Assembly: GCF_024347435.1 (NCBI RefSeq)
Contig: NZ_AP025481.1
Coordinates: forward strand, 248,001 to 312,000
Direction of reading: 5' to 3'
Length of the DNA stretch: 64,000 nucleotides
DNA from: Vibrio cyclitrophicus
GTDB lineage: Bacteria > Pseudomonadota > Gammaproteobacteria > Enterobacterales > Vibrionaceae
Position numbers and translations under genes: made by a program. Shown here piece by piece: positions 63,102 to 64,000 of this stretch. Numbering within the stretch: the stretch's first letter is position 1; each line of letters opens with the position of its first letter. The notes beneath the pieces are model-generated. The model was given only the letters and a program-made list of their open reading frames with translations, made no database searches and was not told where the DNA came from.

Positions 63102-64000
63102 AACGTCAACACAGTATGAAGTGGTGGCTCAAGACGCAGCCTTAACTCATAAGATAGCAACCAACAATGACACAGCTTTAAGTAACAAAATTGCTACAAA
63201 AAACAAAGCCACTTGGAAAGTCTATTTAACGCTGACCAAACCAAAAGTGGTGGCTTTGATGTTGCTTACAGCACTGGTTGGGATGTGTTTAGCGGTACCC
63301 AATGGATTGCCCTTACAACAAACTCTGTTCGGAATGATTGGGATAGGGCTGATGGCAGGTTCGGCAGCTGCATTCAACCACTTGATCGATAAAAAGATTG
63401 ATGGGCAAATGACTCGAACAAACCGACGTCCTTTGCCATCGGGTGAACTGAGCAGTGTGCACGTGTTCAGCTTTGCTGCTGGTATCGGCTTACTTGGCTT
63501 TGTCACGTTAGTGGTGTGGGTCAATCAACTGACCGCTTGGTTAACCTTTGCAAGCTTATTGGGTTATGCCGTGATTTATACCATGTACTTGAAACGAGCA
63601 ACGCCGCAAAACATCGTGATAGCAGGCATCGCTGGCGCTATGCCCCCTTTATTAGGTTGGACGGCAGTAACTAATGAATTGCATTCAAATGCTTGGTTGT
63701 TGGTGATGATCATCTTTATTTGGACGCCTCCGCACTTTTGGGCGTTGGCGATTCATCGTCGTGATGAGTATGCCAAAGTGAATATCCCCATGCTGCCTGT
63801 GACTCACGGAATCGAATACACCAAGACTTCTATTTTTCTCTATACCTTGTTGCTTAGCATCGTGTGTATATTGCCGGTATTGGTCGGCATGAGTAGTTGG
63901 ATATATCTAAGCGCTTCATTGGTGCTCAACGGTGGGTTTGTTTATCATGCTTGGGTACTTAAATATCGTGATGAGCCCAATATGGCGATGAAGACCTTTA
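63091..64000 (+). CDS. ctaB: Protohaem IX farnesyltransferase CtaB (haem O synthase), 3' partial
   Basis: CtaB adds a farnesyl group to haem B to make haem O, the substrate of CtaA. It starts at ATG 63091 after a strong GGAGG and overlaps the ctaA stop. The frame is open to the window end (303 codons). Prenyltransferase motifs are present: the first Asp motif [20 protein letters not shown], and the second region [15 protein letters not shown]. The N-terminal extension of about 45 residues before TLTKPKVV is polar and unusual in length. Several TM helices follow. Confidence 0.94.
   Translation, partial: MVSRTSTQYEVVAQDAALTHKIATNNDTALSNKIATKNKATWKVYLTLTKPKVVALMLLTALVGMCLAVPNGLPLQQTLFGMIGIGLMAGSAAAFNHLIDKKIDGQMTRTNRRPLPSGELSSVHVFSFAAGIGLLGFVTLVVWVNQLTAWLTFASLLGYAVIYTMYLKRATPQNIVIAGIAGAMPPLLGWTAVTNELHSNAWLLVMIIFIWTPPHFWALAIHRRDEYAKVNIPMLPVTHGIEYTKTSIFLYTLLLSIVCILPVLVGMSSWIYLSASLVLNGGFVYHAWVLKYRDEPNMAMKTF

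Overview
The window reads as part of a Vibrio chromosome, most likely from the Splendidus clade and plausibly chromosome II. The main reason is a complete luxPQ autoinducer-2 receptor pair together with two Qrr quorum-sensing small RNA genes, each with a sigma-54 promoter and an upstream LuxO-type site. The 70-residue cold-shock protein, the OmpU-type porin, the long (478 aa) GAPDH and the caa3-type oxidase cluster fit the same assignment, which rests on recognising families and not on a search. Both ends are cut: the first gene lacks its 5' end and ctaB lacks its 3' end.

Layout. 1-6.9 kb: an RND efflux adaptor and pump, then a response regulator, histidine kinase and methyltransferase chained by overlaps. 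7-11.7 kb: an exported protein of unknown function, a CHASE-GGDEF cyclase and an RhlE-type helicase with an unusual Walker A motif. 12-20 kb: two qrr genes in inverted orientation enclose an XRE regulator, a divergent stand-alone malate-synthase-G-like domain protein, a second diguanylate cyclase, a cold-shock protein and codBA. 20-30 kb: a run of small transport and regulator units (HlyD/YiaW-like pair with AraC; urea channel; MocR with a flavin-binding protein; YjeH-like permease with Lrp; LysR with LysE). 30-36 kb: a lipoprotein hydrolase, sigma-54/NorR-type hcp and hcr, and GAPDH. 36-43 kb: an orphan hybrid kinase, a small membrane protein behind a Fur-like box, an M15 peptidase, a 266-bp MITE-like element, YeeX, YceH and a GIY-YIG protein. 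43-47 kb: luxPQ. 47-55 kb: PilZ, HopJ-family, cysteine-rich, YegD, porin, FAH-family, LysE and phosphohexomutase genes. 55.8-64 kb: a caa3 cytochrome oxidase cluster (coxB-coxA-ctaG-coxC, an antisense DUF2909 gene, SURF1, a thiol-type membrane protein, ctaA, ctaB).

How parts connect. LuxP binds AI-2 and controls the LuxQ kinase/phosphatase. Through LuxU and LuxO, which are not in this window, the signal reaches sigma-54-dependent qrr promoters such as the two seen here. A third sigma-54 promoter precedes hcp, with GTCA-N3-TGAC NorR-type sites, and points to nitrosative-stress control. The cox cluster carries the oxidase subunits plus copper insertion and haem A synthesis genes, so it looks like a self-contained terminal oxidase module.

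No CRISPR array, prophage, transposase, tRNA or rRNA was seen.
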